Below, piece after piece: positions 23,253 to 34,784 of a DNA stretch of 64,000 nucleotides (the first letter of the stretch is position 1; every line of letters starts with the position of its first letter). The notes beneath the pieces were generated by a model. It worked only from the letters and a program-made list of their open reading frames with translations. It was not told where the DNA came from and searched no databases. Made by a program: the position numbers and the translations under genes. The stretch is from Taxillus chinensis (lineage: Eukaryota; Streptophyta; Magnoliopsida; Santalales; Loranthaceae). The stretch covers positions 33,328,312 to 33,392,311 of the forward strand of contig CM042085.1 in the NCBI GenBank assembly GCA_023512835.1, read 5' to 3'.

Positions 23253-25847
23253 TGTAAGACCCGCAAAAATTTAAGCCCTTCCTTAAATAGTAATAATAAT
23301 AATGTCATTACTAAAAAATAGTTAGAAAGAATATTTTAGATATTATCAGAATAAAAATAAGTACCCAATATAGTCATTTAAGTAGCATGTGACTAGTAAG
23401 TAGCCGTTAGAATAGTAACTAGCAGTTAGAATAGTAACTAACCGTTGGAATAAGTAACTAACTGTTATGAATAGTATCCATTTGAATTGTTATAAATAGG
23501 TATGTGTATGTAATAATGTTTTATAATATTATACTTTATAAGTTTATAAAGTAAGAAGTCATGGAATATAATGTTATCTTACTTTATTATTTATTGATTA
23601 CAAGATTATTATTTATTGATTACTTTATTATTTATTGCAATTAGATTATTTTATCCGCGTTAATATTAAATACGTTATAAAAATAAAATAATTTCTTATA
23701 CGTCATAAAAAGTTTAGATGCTATCTATTATGTCATTTAGTTTCTTAAACCAAATTACTATGGGTAAGTAAGTATTACAAGCTTTAACTTTACCAAAAGT
23801 ATGAAACATAGGTAAGACCCAAAAATTTGAATAAGGCAGATTCTGGAGGTCCCATTCAAAAATTCATAACTTGAGTTATACAGATCCAATTGACATGAAA
23901 CCAAAGCCCATTTGTTCCTTTATCACTTAGCTAAAACGTGTAAAAATTTCAGAATTTAATATGAAGCCAATCAATTCCAGAAGTTAAAATACTACACATA
24001 GGTTCAGTGTGAACGGGTAAACATTTTAGTATGACTTTAAAATTCAATAACTTTTGTTATACACATGTGAAAATTATAAAATTGGTACCCATTTGTAGAT
24101 ATTTGAGTTACTAATGCAATAAAATTGGCCATTTGTCAAAAACTACAAAAATTAAAAACGTTATAATTGAATTAGTAGGGAGTACACCAATGTGGACTTT
24201 TGATGCCAAAGGAACCTTCTAGGTTTAAAAGTCTTAAAACATTTTTTAATGGTAGGAGGAGATAACCACGTTTTTAATAAGAGATAATATGAGGAAAATA
24301 AAGTATTATATATATTTTAAATAATTTAATTTAATGCCAAAGTCAAATTCGTACACTATTTTTCACACTATTACACCTACCACCTTACCTATAAATAGCA
24401 TGCCTCACTTCCCTTCTCAAGCACTCTTTCCATTCAAATAAGCCACAAAACTCTCCTCCAAATACTTCCCAAAAAGTTCTATTAACACCCCAATAGCCCT
24501 CCAAGCCTTCTCTTCTCTCAATCTTCCTCTCACTTGTTGGAAGTTCCAAAAGGTAAATATTTCAAGCATATATTAATCATGTTCTTGGAAGGCTAATCCT
24601 CCTCATACATATATATATTATGGATGGCCTTGCCCCTCAATATATATATGTATATTTATTAAATAATATGTATATGTGTATATATATATTATTATTATTC
24701 CATGGAAGGCTAAGCCTCCTCATACATATATATATTATGGATGGCTTTGCCCCTCAATATATATATGTATATGATACGTATATGTGTATATATAGATTAT
24801 TATTATTCCATGGAAGACTAAGTCTCCTCATACATATATATATTATGGATGGCTTTGCCCCTCAATATATATATGTATATTATATAGTATATACGTATAT
24901 TATATATGTATATGTATACGTATAGATTATTATTATTATCATGAAAAGTTTTTCCACCATAATATACTTATATATGTCTCTCAATATATTACTTATGAAT
25001 ATACTATTATTATTAAAACTAAAATATTAACTTTTAAATTTTGTTTCAAGGTTTATAAACACGGAAGACAAAAAGATTGTAAGGATCCCCTCTTCTTTCC
25101 TTACCACGATCTCCGACGTGGAAATTCATTTCCTATTTCTTCTCTATATTTCTATCTCGATATTTAATAATTAACTTTCTTTGACACTTCTTGAAAAGTT
25201 GGTAATCTAATTTATTGAATGGTGAATAACCCTTTTACTTATCGGGGCTATTATTGTAAGACCTTCCTTTACGTTGAAATTTACCATTGATGTGGTTGTT
25301 TGAAATTTTGTGAAGATATGTTTTATGTTTGGCAATATGTTTATGGGTGGTTCCAAAGAAAGACCTCCAATGCATTGGGTAAAGAACATCACTGGAGAGT
25401 GTCAATCCAGTTGATAACAAGTTATGCAAGATATCTAGGTGGTGAACCTAGATGAGTAGATATTCTTATTTTTCCATGAGTTGATTATTCTCCATATATT
25501 ATCCCTTACTTTTAACCTTACTGGGCTATTTGAGCTCATTTCCTTTCATGTTTTGTTTCAAACCTCAGGGAACTAGGAGAAAGCAAGGATGCTAGGATAA
25601 TGGTGTCCAGAGTGCTTGGAATAAAATCATAAGAAGATTATGCATGTAGTATTTATGTCATGTAAAACTATAATGGGTTATCAACACCTAGTCTCTAAAC
25701 GCTAAACCTTAGAGATCTTGTGATGAGTCTTGATGTAATAAATAAACCATCGAATTTATGTTGAGTAATAGATTACTATTCATATAATTGTAATATTTTA
25801 TTTATCTAACGCACCCGGTCTGGAAGTCCAGATTTGGGGGCGTTACA
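23253..25847 (+). repeat. Tekay copy 1, 3' LTR
   Basis: 2,595 bp from tgtaagacccg to gggggcgttaca, followed by tggga (25848-25852), the target duplication. It includes the same TATA box and tandem array as the 5' copy. Confidence 0.94.
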
Positions 25848-26500
25848 TGGGAGCACTTCAAGAAGTTGGTTGCTAGTTGTCCACATCACCAAATTAGCGA
25901 CCAACTCCTCATCCAGTACTTCTACGAGGGTCTTACATCTATGGAGAGGAGCATGGTGGATGCAGCTGCAGGAGGAGCCCTAGTTGATAAAACACCAGTG
26001 GATGCAAGAGCTCTCATTGACAAGATGGCACAGAATACGCAGCAATTTGGAGATCGAGCATTGCCTACACAGCGAGGAGTCCACCATGTGAGCCCCAACA
26101 CACAGCCTAGTCTTGAGGCGCACAAGCTTGATGAGATCTCTACTATGATAGCAGATGGCCTTAGCCTTACCAGCCCTCGCTAGTCCTGCAAAAGTTTGTG
26201 GAATCTGCACTGCCATTGATCACCCTACTGATGCATGTCCACAACTCCAGGAAACAGAAAAGTGTAATGGCATCTTTCCAGGTCGCCCATATGAGCAGCA
26301 GCAGCAGCGTCCCCCTCAGCAGAAATATGATCCATTCTCATAGACATATAATCCAGGGTGGAGAGATCATCCCAATCTTCGCTATGGGACAGGGCAACCT
26401 CAGAGGCCTCCATATCCTCAGAATTTTCAGAAGAGGCCTGAGGGGCCAACATCGAATGGTCAATAGCAAGCTCATCCTCAACAAAAGGCAGAACTAGATA
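25848..26500 (+). pseudogene. gag: Athila gag, C-terminal part after the insertion
   Basis: Resumes in phase with 15195-15746: WEHFKKLVASCPHHQ, then IQYFYEGLTSMERSMVDAAA, typical of Athila gag. The frame ends at a TAG near 26181-26183, but a one-phase shift near 26160 carries the zinc knuckle CGICTAIDHPTDAC (from about 26200). Further in-frame TAG codons lie at 26341-26343 and near 26464. Gln-, Pro- and Asn-rich sequence then leads into the protease region. Confidence 0.85.
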
Positions 26501-28149
26501 ACTTTAATCTCCTTCAGCAGATTGTGCTCAACCAACAAAATGAGTTGAAGGAACTCAAGATGCAAATAAGTCAGATGGCCACTGTTGTACATGAGATCAC
26601 TAGTCATCAGCAGAACACACTTCCCTCTCAGACTACTCCCAATCCTAAGGGGAATGTTAGTTCTATCACTTTGAGGAGTGGCAAGCAAACTAGAGATCCA
26701 CAGGTTTCATCTACTCCACCAGGATTTGCACCACTAGCCAAGGGGCCACCCCCTACCTCAACCACTGAGGAACCAGAGATCAAGGAAAAAGAGCTGAAGA
26801 AGGAGAAGGAGACCACCTCTAAACCTCTTCCATTCCCATACAAGGCTATTCAAAACAAGAAGATGACAGATGAGGCAATTCAGCAGGAGGTTCTGGATAT
26901 ATTTAAAAGGGTGGAGATCAACATTCCACTCTTGGAGGCTATCAAGCAAATTCCTCGATTTGCTAAATTCTTGAAGGAATTATGTATCAACAGAAGAAGA
27001 AGCCTAAAGGGAGTTGAAAGAGTCAACCTTGGGAGAATAGTCTCAGCACTCATCACACATTCTCCTCCCATGCCTCCGAAGTGTGAAGACCCTGGCACTT
27101 TCACTATTCCATGTACCATTGGGACACTTCACTTTGCTGATGCTTTGCGTGACTTGGGCGCCTCTATCAATGTCATGCCCTATTCTGTCTACTTTTCTCT
27201 TCACATTGGGGAGCTTAAGCCAACACAGGTGGTAGTCCAATTGGCTAATAGATCCACAGTTGGACCAGTAGGCGTTCTTGAGGATGTTCTAGTTAGAGTG
27301 AGAGATGCCATCTTTCCCGCTGATTTCCATGTCCTCAACATGGAGGAGGACTTGGCAAACTCTCATGCCCCTATCATTCTTGGCAGGCCATTCCTCAAAA
27401 CTGCCAAAACCATCATTGATGTTTACCAAGGTACGCTTTCTATGGAGTTTGGTGATGAAATTATTAAATTTAATATTTTAAACTCCATGAAGCATCCCTC
27501 TGAGCATAGTGTCTTATTCCTCTCACACACTGAACCACCATATGAGATTGATTTTGACCTTAATTTCAGTGATGTGAATGATTTTGATGATGAGGTGGAT
27601 TATGTTAATGGATTGAATGCTTTGTTTTCTGATGATGTTGCACATGTTCACTCTATTTCTTCTTGTGCACAAATGTCTACACCTAGCATGATTCCTTCCA
27701 TACAACACCCACCTACACTTGAGTTGAAACCTTTGCCTAATAATTTGAAATATGCATATTTGATGAATGGAGATAGATTGTCTGTTATCATTGCTAGTAA
27801 TCTCCTACCAGACCAAGAGACCAAACTGTTGGCTCTCTTGAGGGACAATATTAAGGCAATAGGTTGGACCTTAGCTGATATTCCTGGACTTAGCCCATCC
27901 ACTTGCATGCATAGGATTTTCTTAGAAGATGGTGCTAAACCAGTGAGGCAGCCCCAAAGGAGGCTAAACCCCACTTTGCTAGAAGTTGTTAAGAAAGAGG
28001 TAGAAAAATTATTTGCAGCTGGCATTATTTATCCTATCTCTGATTCTCAGTGGGTTAGTCCTGTCCAAGTGGTACCCAAAACGACTGGGTTCACTGTGGT
28101 GAAAAATGAGAGGGAGGAATTGGTTCCTATGCGAGTCCAGAATAGCTAG
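26501..28149 (+). pseudogene. pol: Athila gag-pol junction, protease and start of reverse transcriptase
   Basis: An open stretch of 541 codons from 26524. An early QNTLPSQ and SSITLRSGKQ segment ends the gag region. A Lys/Glu-rich linker follows. The aspartic protease has DLGASINVMPYSV with Asp at residue 210, and HAPIILGRPFLKTA further on; DLGAS is the form usual in Athila. The reverse transcriptase N-terminus (PVRQPQRRLNP, GIIYPISDSQWVSPVQVVPK) follows. It ends at TAG 28147-28149, where the family has Trp before [10 protein letters not shown], so TGG to TAG is likely. Confidence 0.9.
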
Positions 28150-29277
28150 CGAGTATGCATTGATTATAGGAGACTTAACGGTGTCACTCACAAGGACCAC
28201 TTCCCACTTCCCTTCATTGACCAAATGTTAGAGAGACTGGCAGGTAGGACACATTATTGCTTCTTGGATGGTTTTTCTGGCTATTTTCAGGTTCCCATTG
28301 CTCCAGAGGACCAAGAAAAGACTACATTCACTTGCCCATTTGGTACTTTTGCATATAGAAGGATGCCATTTGGTCTTTGTAATGCTCCTGGTACTTTCCA
28401 AAGATGCATGATGAGTATATTTTCTGATTTTCTTGAGAATTGCATGGAAGTATTTATGGATGATTTTACTGTTTATGGCTCCTCATTTGATGAATGTCTC
28501 TCTAGCCTAGGTAATGTTTTGCGTCGTTGCATTGATAAAAACCTTATGCTTAATTTTGAAAAATGTCATTTCATGGTTGAGAAAGTTCTAGGACATGTAA
28601 TTTCCAAGCATGGTATAGAGGTAGATAAATCTAAAATTGATCTTATTACATCTTTACCCTATCCTACTTGTGTTCGAGATGTTCGTTCTTTCCTAGGACA
28701 TGCAGGTTTTTACAGGCGCTTCATCAGGGACTTCAGCAAGATTGCGCACCCATTGTCGCAATTGTTGCAGAAAGAGAAATCTTTTGTTTTTGATGATTCT
28801 TGCAGGTTAGCTTTTGATGAGTTGAAGAAGCAGCTGACCACCCCGCCGATCATTCAACCACCAAAGTGGGACCATCCATTTGAGCTTATGTGTGATGCTT
28901 CCAATTTTGCTGTGGGAGTTGTTCTTTCACAGAGAGTGGATGGAGTTCCACATGTCATTGCCTATGCCTCGAGGACCTTAGATGCAGCTCAGTGCCACTA
29001 CACCACTACTGAGAAGGAGTTCCTTGCAGTCATCTTTGCCTTAGACAAATTTCGTACCTATCTCTTAGGATCGAAAGTTGTTGTCTTTTCTGATCATGCA
29101 GCCCTGAGGTACCTATTGAAGAAGCCAGATGCCAAGCCACGACTTATTCGATGGATGTTGCTTCTTCAAGAGTTTGACATAGAGATCAGAGACAAGAAGG
29201 GGTCTAAAAATCTAGTTGCCGATCACATGAGCCGACTTCCCCACCTATCAGAGGACATCACTTCCTTGGGGTTGTGA
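28150..29277 (+). pseudogene. pol: Athila reverse transcriptase and RNase H
   Basis: Same frame as the preceding part. Starts [19 protein letters not shown], with [28 protein letters not shown] and the active site FMDDFTVYG (Asp pair at about 28459-28464). RNase H begins with [17 protein letters not shown], and [18 protein letters not shown] follows. It ends at TGA 29275-29277, after which the frame remains open as [11 protein letters not shown], so this is a single nonsense change. Confidence 0.92.
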
Positions 29278-30618
29278 GACACCTTTCCAGATGAGCACCT
29301 ATATGCAATCTCTTCTACCCTCCCATGGTATGCTGATTTGGTGAACTACTTGGTGGCTTCTAAAATTCCTGATCATTATAGGAAGCACCAAGTAGCGAAG
29401 TTAAAGAGTGAAGCGAGGCACTATTTTTGGGACGATCCCTATCTTTGGCGGATTGGCAGTGATCAGATTATTCGACGATGTGTCCCCAGCCATGAGATCC
29501 CATCTATTTTGAAATTCTGCCATATACTTGCTTGTGGAGGACACTTTGGCTCACAGCGCACATCTAGGAAGGTATTGGACTCTGGTATGTATTGGCCCAC
29601 TTTGTTTCATGATGCTTATGAGTTTTGTAAAGCATGTGATCGTTGCCAACATACTGGTAATATATCTAGGAAGCATGAGATGCCCCAACAGCCTATGATA
29701 TTTTGTGAACTTCTTGATGTTTGGGGTATTGATTTCATGGGTCATTTTCCTAGTTCTTTTGGTTATTTATATATATTGGTTGCTGTGGATTATGTGAGTA
29801 AGTGGGTGGAGGCGAAAGCCACGAGGACTGACGATTCAAAAGTTGTTGTGGATTTTGTGAAAACTAACATCTTTTGTAGGTTTGGCATTCCTAAAGCGAT
29901 CATTAGCGATCAAGGGACTCACTTTTGCAACAGAAACTTTTGAGCACTACTTCAGAAGTATGGGGTGACACACAAGACATCGACACCATACCATCCCCAA
30001 ACCAATGGCCAAGCAGAGGTGTCCAATCGGGAGTTGAAGCAAATCTTGGAGAAGACTGTTTAGCCCAATAGGAAGGATTGGAGCCAGTGCCTTGATGATG
30101 CACTTTGGGCTTATCGAACAGCATACAAGACTCCCATTGGCATGTCCCCATTTCGATTAGTTTATGGGAAGTCTTGTCATCTTCCCGTGGAGGTGGAGCA
30201 TAGAGCATACTGGGCGGTCAAAGCTTGCAATCTGGACCTAGCCCAAGCAGGGGAGCACAGGAAACTTCAACTTCAGGAGCTTGAGGAGCTTCGTTTGGAT
30301 TCTTATGATAATGTAAGGCTCTACAAGGAGAAGTCCAAGGCTGCCCATGACAAGATAATTCACAAGAGGGAGTTCGAAGAAGGCGAGCGTGTTCTTCTTT
30401 ATACTTCGAGACTGAAGCTTATGCCTGGTAAGCTGAGGACGAGATGGACTGGCCCCTATACTGTAGTTCGTGTCTTTCCATATGGTGCAGTGGAGATCAT
30501 TCAGGAAGAATCAGGACATAACTTCACGGTCAACGGACATCGGCTCAAACACTTCTATGGGGGTTATCCTCTACCTGCGTTGGATTCTATCCAACTGTAC
30601 GACCCTGTCATTCTTTGA
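29278..30618 (+). pseudogene. pol: Athila integrase
   Basis: Continues in the same frame. Integrase has a His-His-Cys-Cys region ([35 protein letters not shown]), core residues in [12 protein letters not shown] and [11 protein letters not shown], and [19 protein letters not shown]. Stops TGA 29941-29943 and TAG 30061-30063 interrupt it. The C-terminal part ([17 protein letters not shown], then a RWTGPYTV segment) ends at 30616-30618. No chromodomain is present, as expected for Athila. Confidence 0.92.
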
Positions 30619-32002
30619 GCCCATCAGGTTGTTTCTTTCCTTCTCATTTATTGTCCATTGTTCACTTTTAGAATTGCATTCCATGTCCATAGCTCCTATT
30701 TTTGGGTAACATTGAGGACAATGCAACATTTAAGTGTGGGGGAGGGAACACCTAGCTTAGTTTAGTTATTTTTTTTTTTTGTGTTTTTCATTAGTCTATT
30801 TTTGCTTGTTATTGTGTTTTTATTTAGTTTATTTTGTTATTTATTTATTTTTAAAATCAAAAAAACCAAAAAGATTTTCTTTTGTTTTTGTGTGCTTTAT
30901 TTATTTATTTATTTTTGTTTTTAGGCTGCATGTTTTTAATCTTGAACTTGATTGACACTTGAATTTTTGGTAAATCCTTGAGCACTAATGATTAGTTCCA
31001 TTTGAGTTTATTTGATTGTGTAATATTTGAATAATGATTGAGAATCTTGAATAGTTAGAGTTAAGTTGTCTAGTATGGATACATATTTTGCACAACTGAA
31101 ATTTTGATGCTTTAATATTTGATTAATTCATCTTGACTTTTATGCCTTAATTGGGATGTGCAAACATGTGAGAATCATGATTTTAGCTATTTTTGAGTTA
31201 TGCTTGGACTTTAATTCAATGAGTTGTGAAATACTGCTTATATCATTACATTTTATTCATGCCAATACTTGAGTTTTTCTTGCATTTGGGTTTTATATGA
31301 GCTAAGCTTGTGGATGTAAAAGTGAGATATTTAAACAAAAAGAGTGAATAATCCATCAAGGGAGAGCATAAAATGCAACCTTGTAAGGTTATTAATTAAA
31401 AAAAAGAGCATTATTGAAAAAGGTTAGCCAACTTGTGGAGTATGCTATATTACTTGGAATTTATCCTGAAGGGCTTTTAAACCTGGTACCCTAAGATCCG
31501 CCATAATCTGGGAGCTGCCGGATGGTTCCGCTACAAGGGTGGTATAGATGGTTATTGTTAAGTAAGTTTGGCTGCCTATTTTTAAAAAATGAAAGAAAAA
31601 AAAAATTAAAAAAGTGATTGGCCAATCCATTGCATATATCTTGTTTAGCTCCAGTAATCTTCACCCATTTGTTTCACTTAAGTATGTGTATGAATGATGA
31701 CATGATATTTAGAGTATGGAATAACTTTGGTTAATTTTTGGGTATGCTTAATATTAGCCAACTGATTGATAATTGCATATTTGTGTGACTTGATTGAGTG
31801 TCATGAATGAGAGATGGGTTGAAAGAATAAAGAAGTTGATGAATTTTTAGTTTCACACACTCACGTCTATACTAGAACTCAATTCGTGATATTCAAGTTG
31901 TTCTCTTTGTATATTTGAATTTGCATGATTTGATAATCTTTGTTTGGTGCTTAAGTTTTAATATTTGTTCGAGGACGACCAAAGTTCAAGTGTGGGGGAA
32001 TT
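30619..32002 (+). other. Athila 3' untranslated region with two polypurine-tract modules
   Basis: No recognisable protein. A module gaggac, then 13-15 bases, then aagtgtgggggag lies at about 30713-30747. A second copy (gaggacgaccaaagttcaag, then tgtgggggaattt) lies at about 31971-32002, just before the 3' LTR. The second is the functional-position polypurine tract. Between them the DNA is AT-rich with several T-runs and no long open frame. Athila elements often carry an envelope-like gene here; I see none. Confidence 0.75.
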
Positions 32003-32945
32003 TGATAACTGCGAAATTTGTAATTAAATTTGCATTTAATTTATGGGCTTTAATTAAATATTTTGTTGAATTAATGCATTTTTATAATAGTTTTTCCCGA
32101 TTTCAATTATTTACTGTTTTATTCATTTTTATAGATTTAATATTAAATTTGGTGGTTTTAAATGGTTTTTAAAGAAGAATATTGAACGAATATTGAAGAT
32201 TCGGATCAAGTTCAACACCGGATATTTAATTTTCTGCAGTTTATTTTTCTTAAAACTGTTCTAATTTTTGCTGTTTAAATTTTTCCGAACAGATTTGTGA
32301 TTTTGCAACCTATGGAGGGGTAAGTATTTTGTAATCGGTTTAGCGTAGCACTTTAGATGCTTGTTTTGAATCCATATTTTAACATTTAATTTGGTATTTT
32401 ATGTTCTATGATTTAATTCTCTATCTCTTTGATTTGTTGATTTAATATCTTGGTTGAGTGTTGATTTAGCAATTCATTGTGCGTTAATATTTTAATTGAG
32501 TGGAAAGATTTGTTTCGTAGGGAACGGGCAGTCTTTCGAGAATTAATTCATAATTATTCTGGTTGGAATAAATTCATAATTTGATTGTATTCATGGTGTC
32601 TTGATGCATTTGAATTATGGGGCCATAATTTATCTAATTAATCTTTTGGGATAGTGATAAACAGCATTCAGGTGTGAAGTTAAACCGGTTACATCTTTAA
32701 TTAATTGATTTTCTCAGTTATTACTTTTCTTAGTTGAAAATCTTTGCTTTAATTAGTTTTCATTCAATCAAAAATTCCCCAATTTTCCATTTATTCTTTT
32801 TCATTAGTTTTTTTGTTTAACAAGTAATTAAATAAGTTGAATTGAATTTTATAAGTCCTCCGGTAGAGAACGATCTAGGTTAAGCCACTAGCTATACTTA
32901 GTTTAAATTTTATTTGAAGTGCGTGTGCGACAAACGCTCTTTTCA
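32003..32945 (+). repeat. Athila 3' LTR
   Basis: 943 bp, starts tgataactgcg after the polypurine tract and ends cgctcttttca. Its last 777 bp match the 5' LTR. The bases after it (actac) have no visible left partner because the left end is lost. Confidence 0.9.
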
Positions 32946-34784
32946 ACTACATAGAAGTATTGATGGAGAAGACGACAGTAGTAATGTGAATGATGTGAGA
33001 CTTAATTAACTATCAGACAAATCTGAGATGTGAGTAAATGTTCTTTGCTGAACAGATCTCAGATATGATAGGAATGCTCGGAGATAGTTTTGATTGTGGG
33101 AAACAACACGGAGAAGAGACTCAATAATCGTGTTGGATCTTGGATAATACAAGAAAGTATTATTGATCGAAAGGTTTGATCTTGATCTTAGTTCAACGCG
33201 GCGCACAACACTTCCAAGTTTGTTCTCTCTCTCAGAGTCTCTATCTCTTGTGTTGGAACTCTTGCTTGAATTTTGCAAAAGATATATGTTAACGTATTTT
33301 AGAATCCTTTTATTGAAGTCTGTGTATTCCACGCTTTCAGAGAAAGAGACTAACTCCCATTTTTGTCGTTAAGTGTGAGAGAGATATATATTTTAAGTTT
33401 AAATTACTGTGCACCTAGTTGTCCATCCGACAGACTGACTTCCCGCCACTAGATATGCGGGATGTCAGGGAATGGGTTGATCTGCTCTGATTTGCAGATC
33501 TGTTGCCCATGTTGCGCAGTTGCATGCCCATACTTGCGCAGTCGATCTTGGTCGTTCATCCTGGAGAGTGGTTGATTGCAATTAATGCGGCATTAATTGC
33601 ACTTCAGCTGCTCTAGACGGTGCAGGTTGACTATACAAACCCTAGCTGAAGATATCGCTAAGTGAATATGCTTAGGGTTGTAAGTATGCTTTGAAGGTGA
33701 GTGCCTCGTAGGTTTGGTGACTTGAAGGTTTCAGTTAGAGCTTATTGAAGTTGCGGAAGTTTGCTTTAGGCTTTACAGTGTTGATATCTGCGAGTCTACG
33801 ACTCACACATCTTCGAGTCTTCGAGGCTGGAGTTCGAGTTAGATTAAGTCTTTTGTGTCACTCTATTAACTATGAGTCTACGACTCTACGAGTCTGTGAC
33901 TTTCCTAATGGCTCTTAGAGTGACTTCTTCGTAGTGCGCCTAATCTATCCATTGTTACAGCTGTGAGTCTACGACCCTAGCTCTGCGGATCTACGACCCT
34001 CGGGTTTCTTAGTTTATTTTACTTGACTAGGAGGCTCTTCTACTCTACGAGTCTTCAACCTTGAAAATCTTCGACTCTACAAGTCTTAGACTTTACATTT
34101 CTTCCTTGGCCTTTCGCATTTGTTTATGCCCTAAGATTATTCTACGAGTCTTCGACTCTACGGCTACGACCCTTCAGCTACAACTCTCTGCCTTCAAGAT
34201 CTTCGAGTCTGTGATATGTCTGACAAGTTCTTTAACATACCTGTATCCCTTGAGTCTACGACTCTACGACTTTCGAGTTACAGATTCATTTAAGTTAGTC
34301 AGTCTTGTTGGCTTTAACTCTTTGACCTTCGACCTACGAGTCTGTGAGTCCCATTTTCTTAACAGGGTTTTAAGGCTGCGACTCTACGACCCTTGAGTCT
34401 ACGAGTCAAGCGGTACATTAAGTTCTGTTAAGTGACATGAGCGCTCTAGGAACTCTACAATTCTATAGGTTTCGAGTCTTCGAATTATTTAAGTTCGGTT
34501 ACTGTTCTTTTATTCTTCGACTCTATGAGTCTCTGAATTGAATCGTCCCTTACAGTAACGCTCCCTTTTTCGTAGTGAGACTCTACGACCTTCGACCCGG
34601 GATCTACAAGTCGTAATGTGTTCTGTCACAAATATGCTTCGAGTCTCCAGACCCTACGAGTCTACGAGCCTCTCGCCAATATGTCCTGTGACAATTTTAC
34701 TTCTACGAACTACGACTCTCTGACCCTACGACCTTCGGATCTTCAAGTCTCCAGACTTAGACTGTATTTTGGCAGCTTCATCAA
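32946..34784. other. Unassigned repetitive DNA between Athila and the Sirevirus-type element
   Basis: No coding region. About 32946-33700 holds ordinary-looking sequence with a (ga/ct)-rich patch and a short open frame of no known type. From 33780 it is dominated by a degenerate 20-24-bp repeat. Read on the minus strand the order (repeat array, then tagggtttgtatagtc, then ct-rich leader) resembles an LTR U3-R region, so an inverted LTR fragment is possible. It takes the place where the 5' part of the copia element should be. Confidence 0.4.
33780..34770. repeat. Degenerate array of tacgactctacgagtcttcg-type units
   Basis: Dozens of copies of ctacgactctacgagtc and gagtcttcgac variants spread over about 1 kb with spacers of varying length. 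The reverse complement (gactcgtagagtcgtag) matches the motif at 6411-6640. Confidence 0.75.

Larger units (their letters stand above)
15752..25847 (+). mobile_element. Tekay-type (Del) Ty3/gypsy chromovirus, copy 1
   Basis: Bounded by exact 5-bp duplications (tggga) and two long LTRs (15752-18350, 23253-25847). The interior has a primer site, gag with two zinc knuckles, protease, reverse transcriptase, RNase H, integrase and a C-terminal chromodomain. LTR length near 2.6 kb and the ending VPLVKVLW-like chromodomain type (here IPLVKVLWRNQ) fit Tekay. The LTRs differ at roughly a dozen sites by eye, mostly in the right half, indicating recent insertion. The coding region carries at least seven reading-frame changes. 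A second copy of the family lies inverted at 38403-47546. Confidence 0.95.
14084..32945 (+). mobile_element. Athila-type Ty3/gypsy element, 5' LTR truncated, gag split by Tekay copy 1
   Basis: Homologous LTRs lie at 14084-14860 and 32003-32945. A tRNA-Asp-type primer binding site (tggcgccgttgccgggga) follows the first, and a polypurine tract precedes the second. Gag, a DLGAS protease, reverse transcriptase with FMDD, RNase H and integrase lie in order on +. These motifs and the primer site are typical of Athila. The 5' LTR lacks the first 166 bp present in the 3' LTR. The pol region is one frame with several single stops and few indels. Excluding the inserted Tekay element, about 8.8 kb remains. 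No envelope-like frame was recognised in the 1.4 kb between pol and the 3' LTR. Confidence 0.9.

Noticed and set aside
33006..33332. Minus-strand frame of 108 codons
   Set aside because: No family resemblance, and it lies in repetitive DNA of unknown type.
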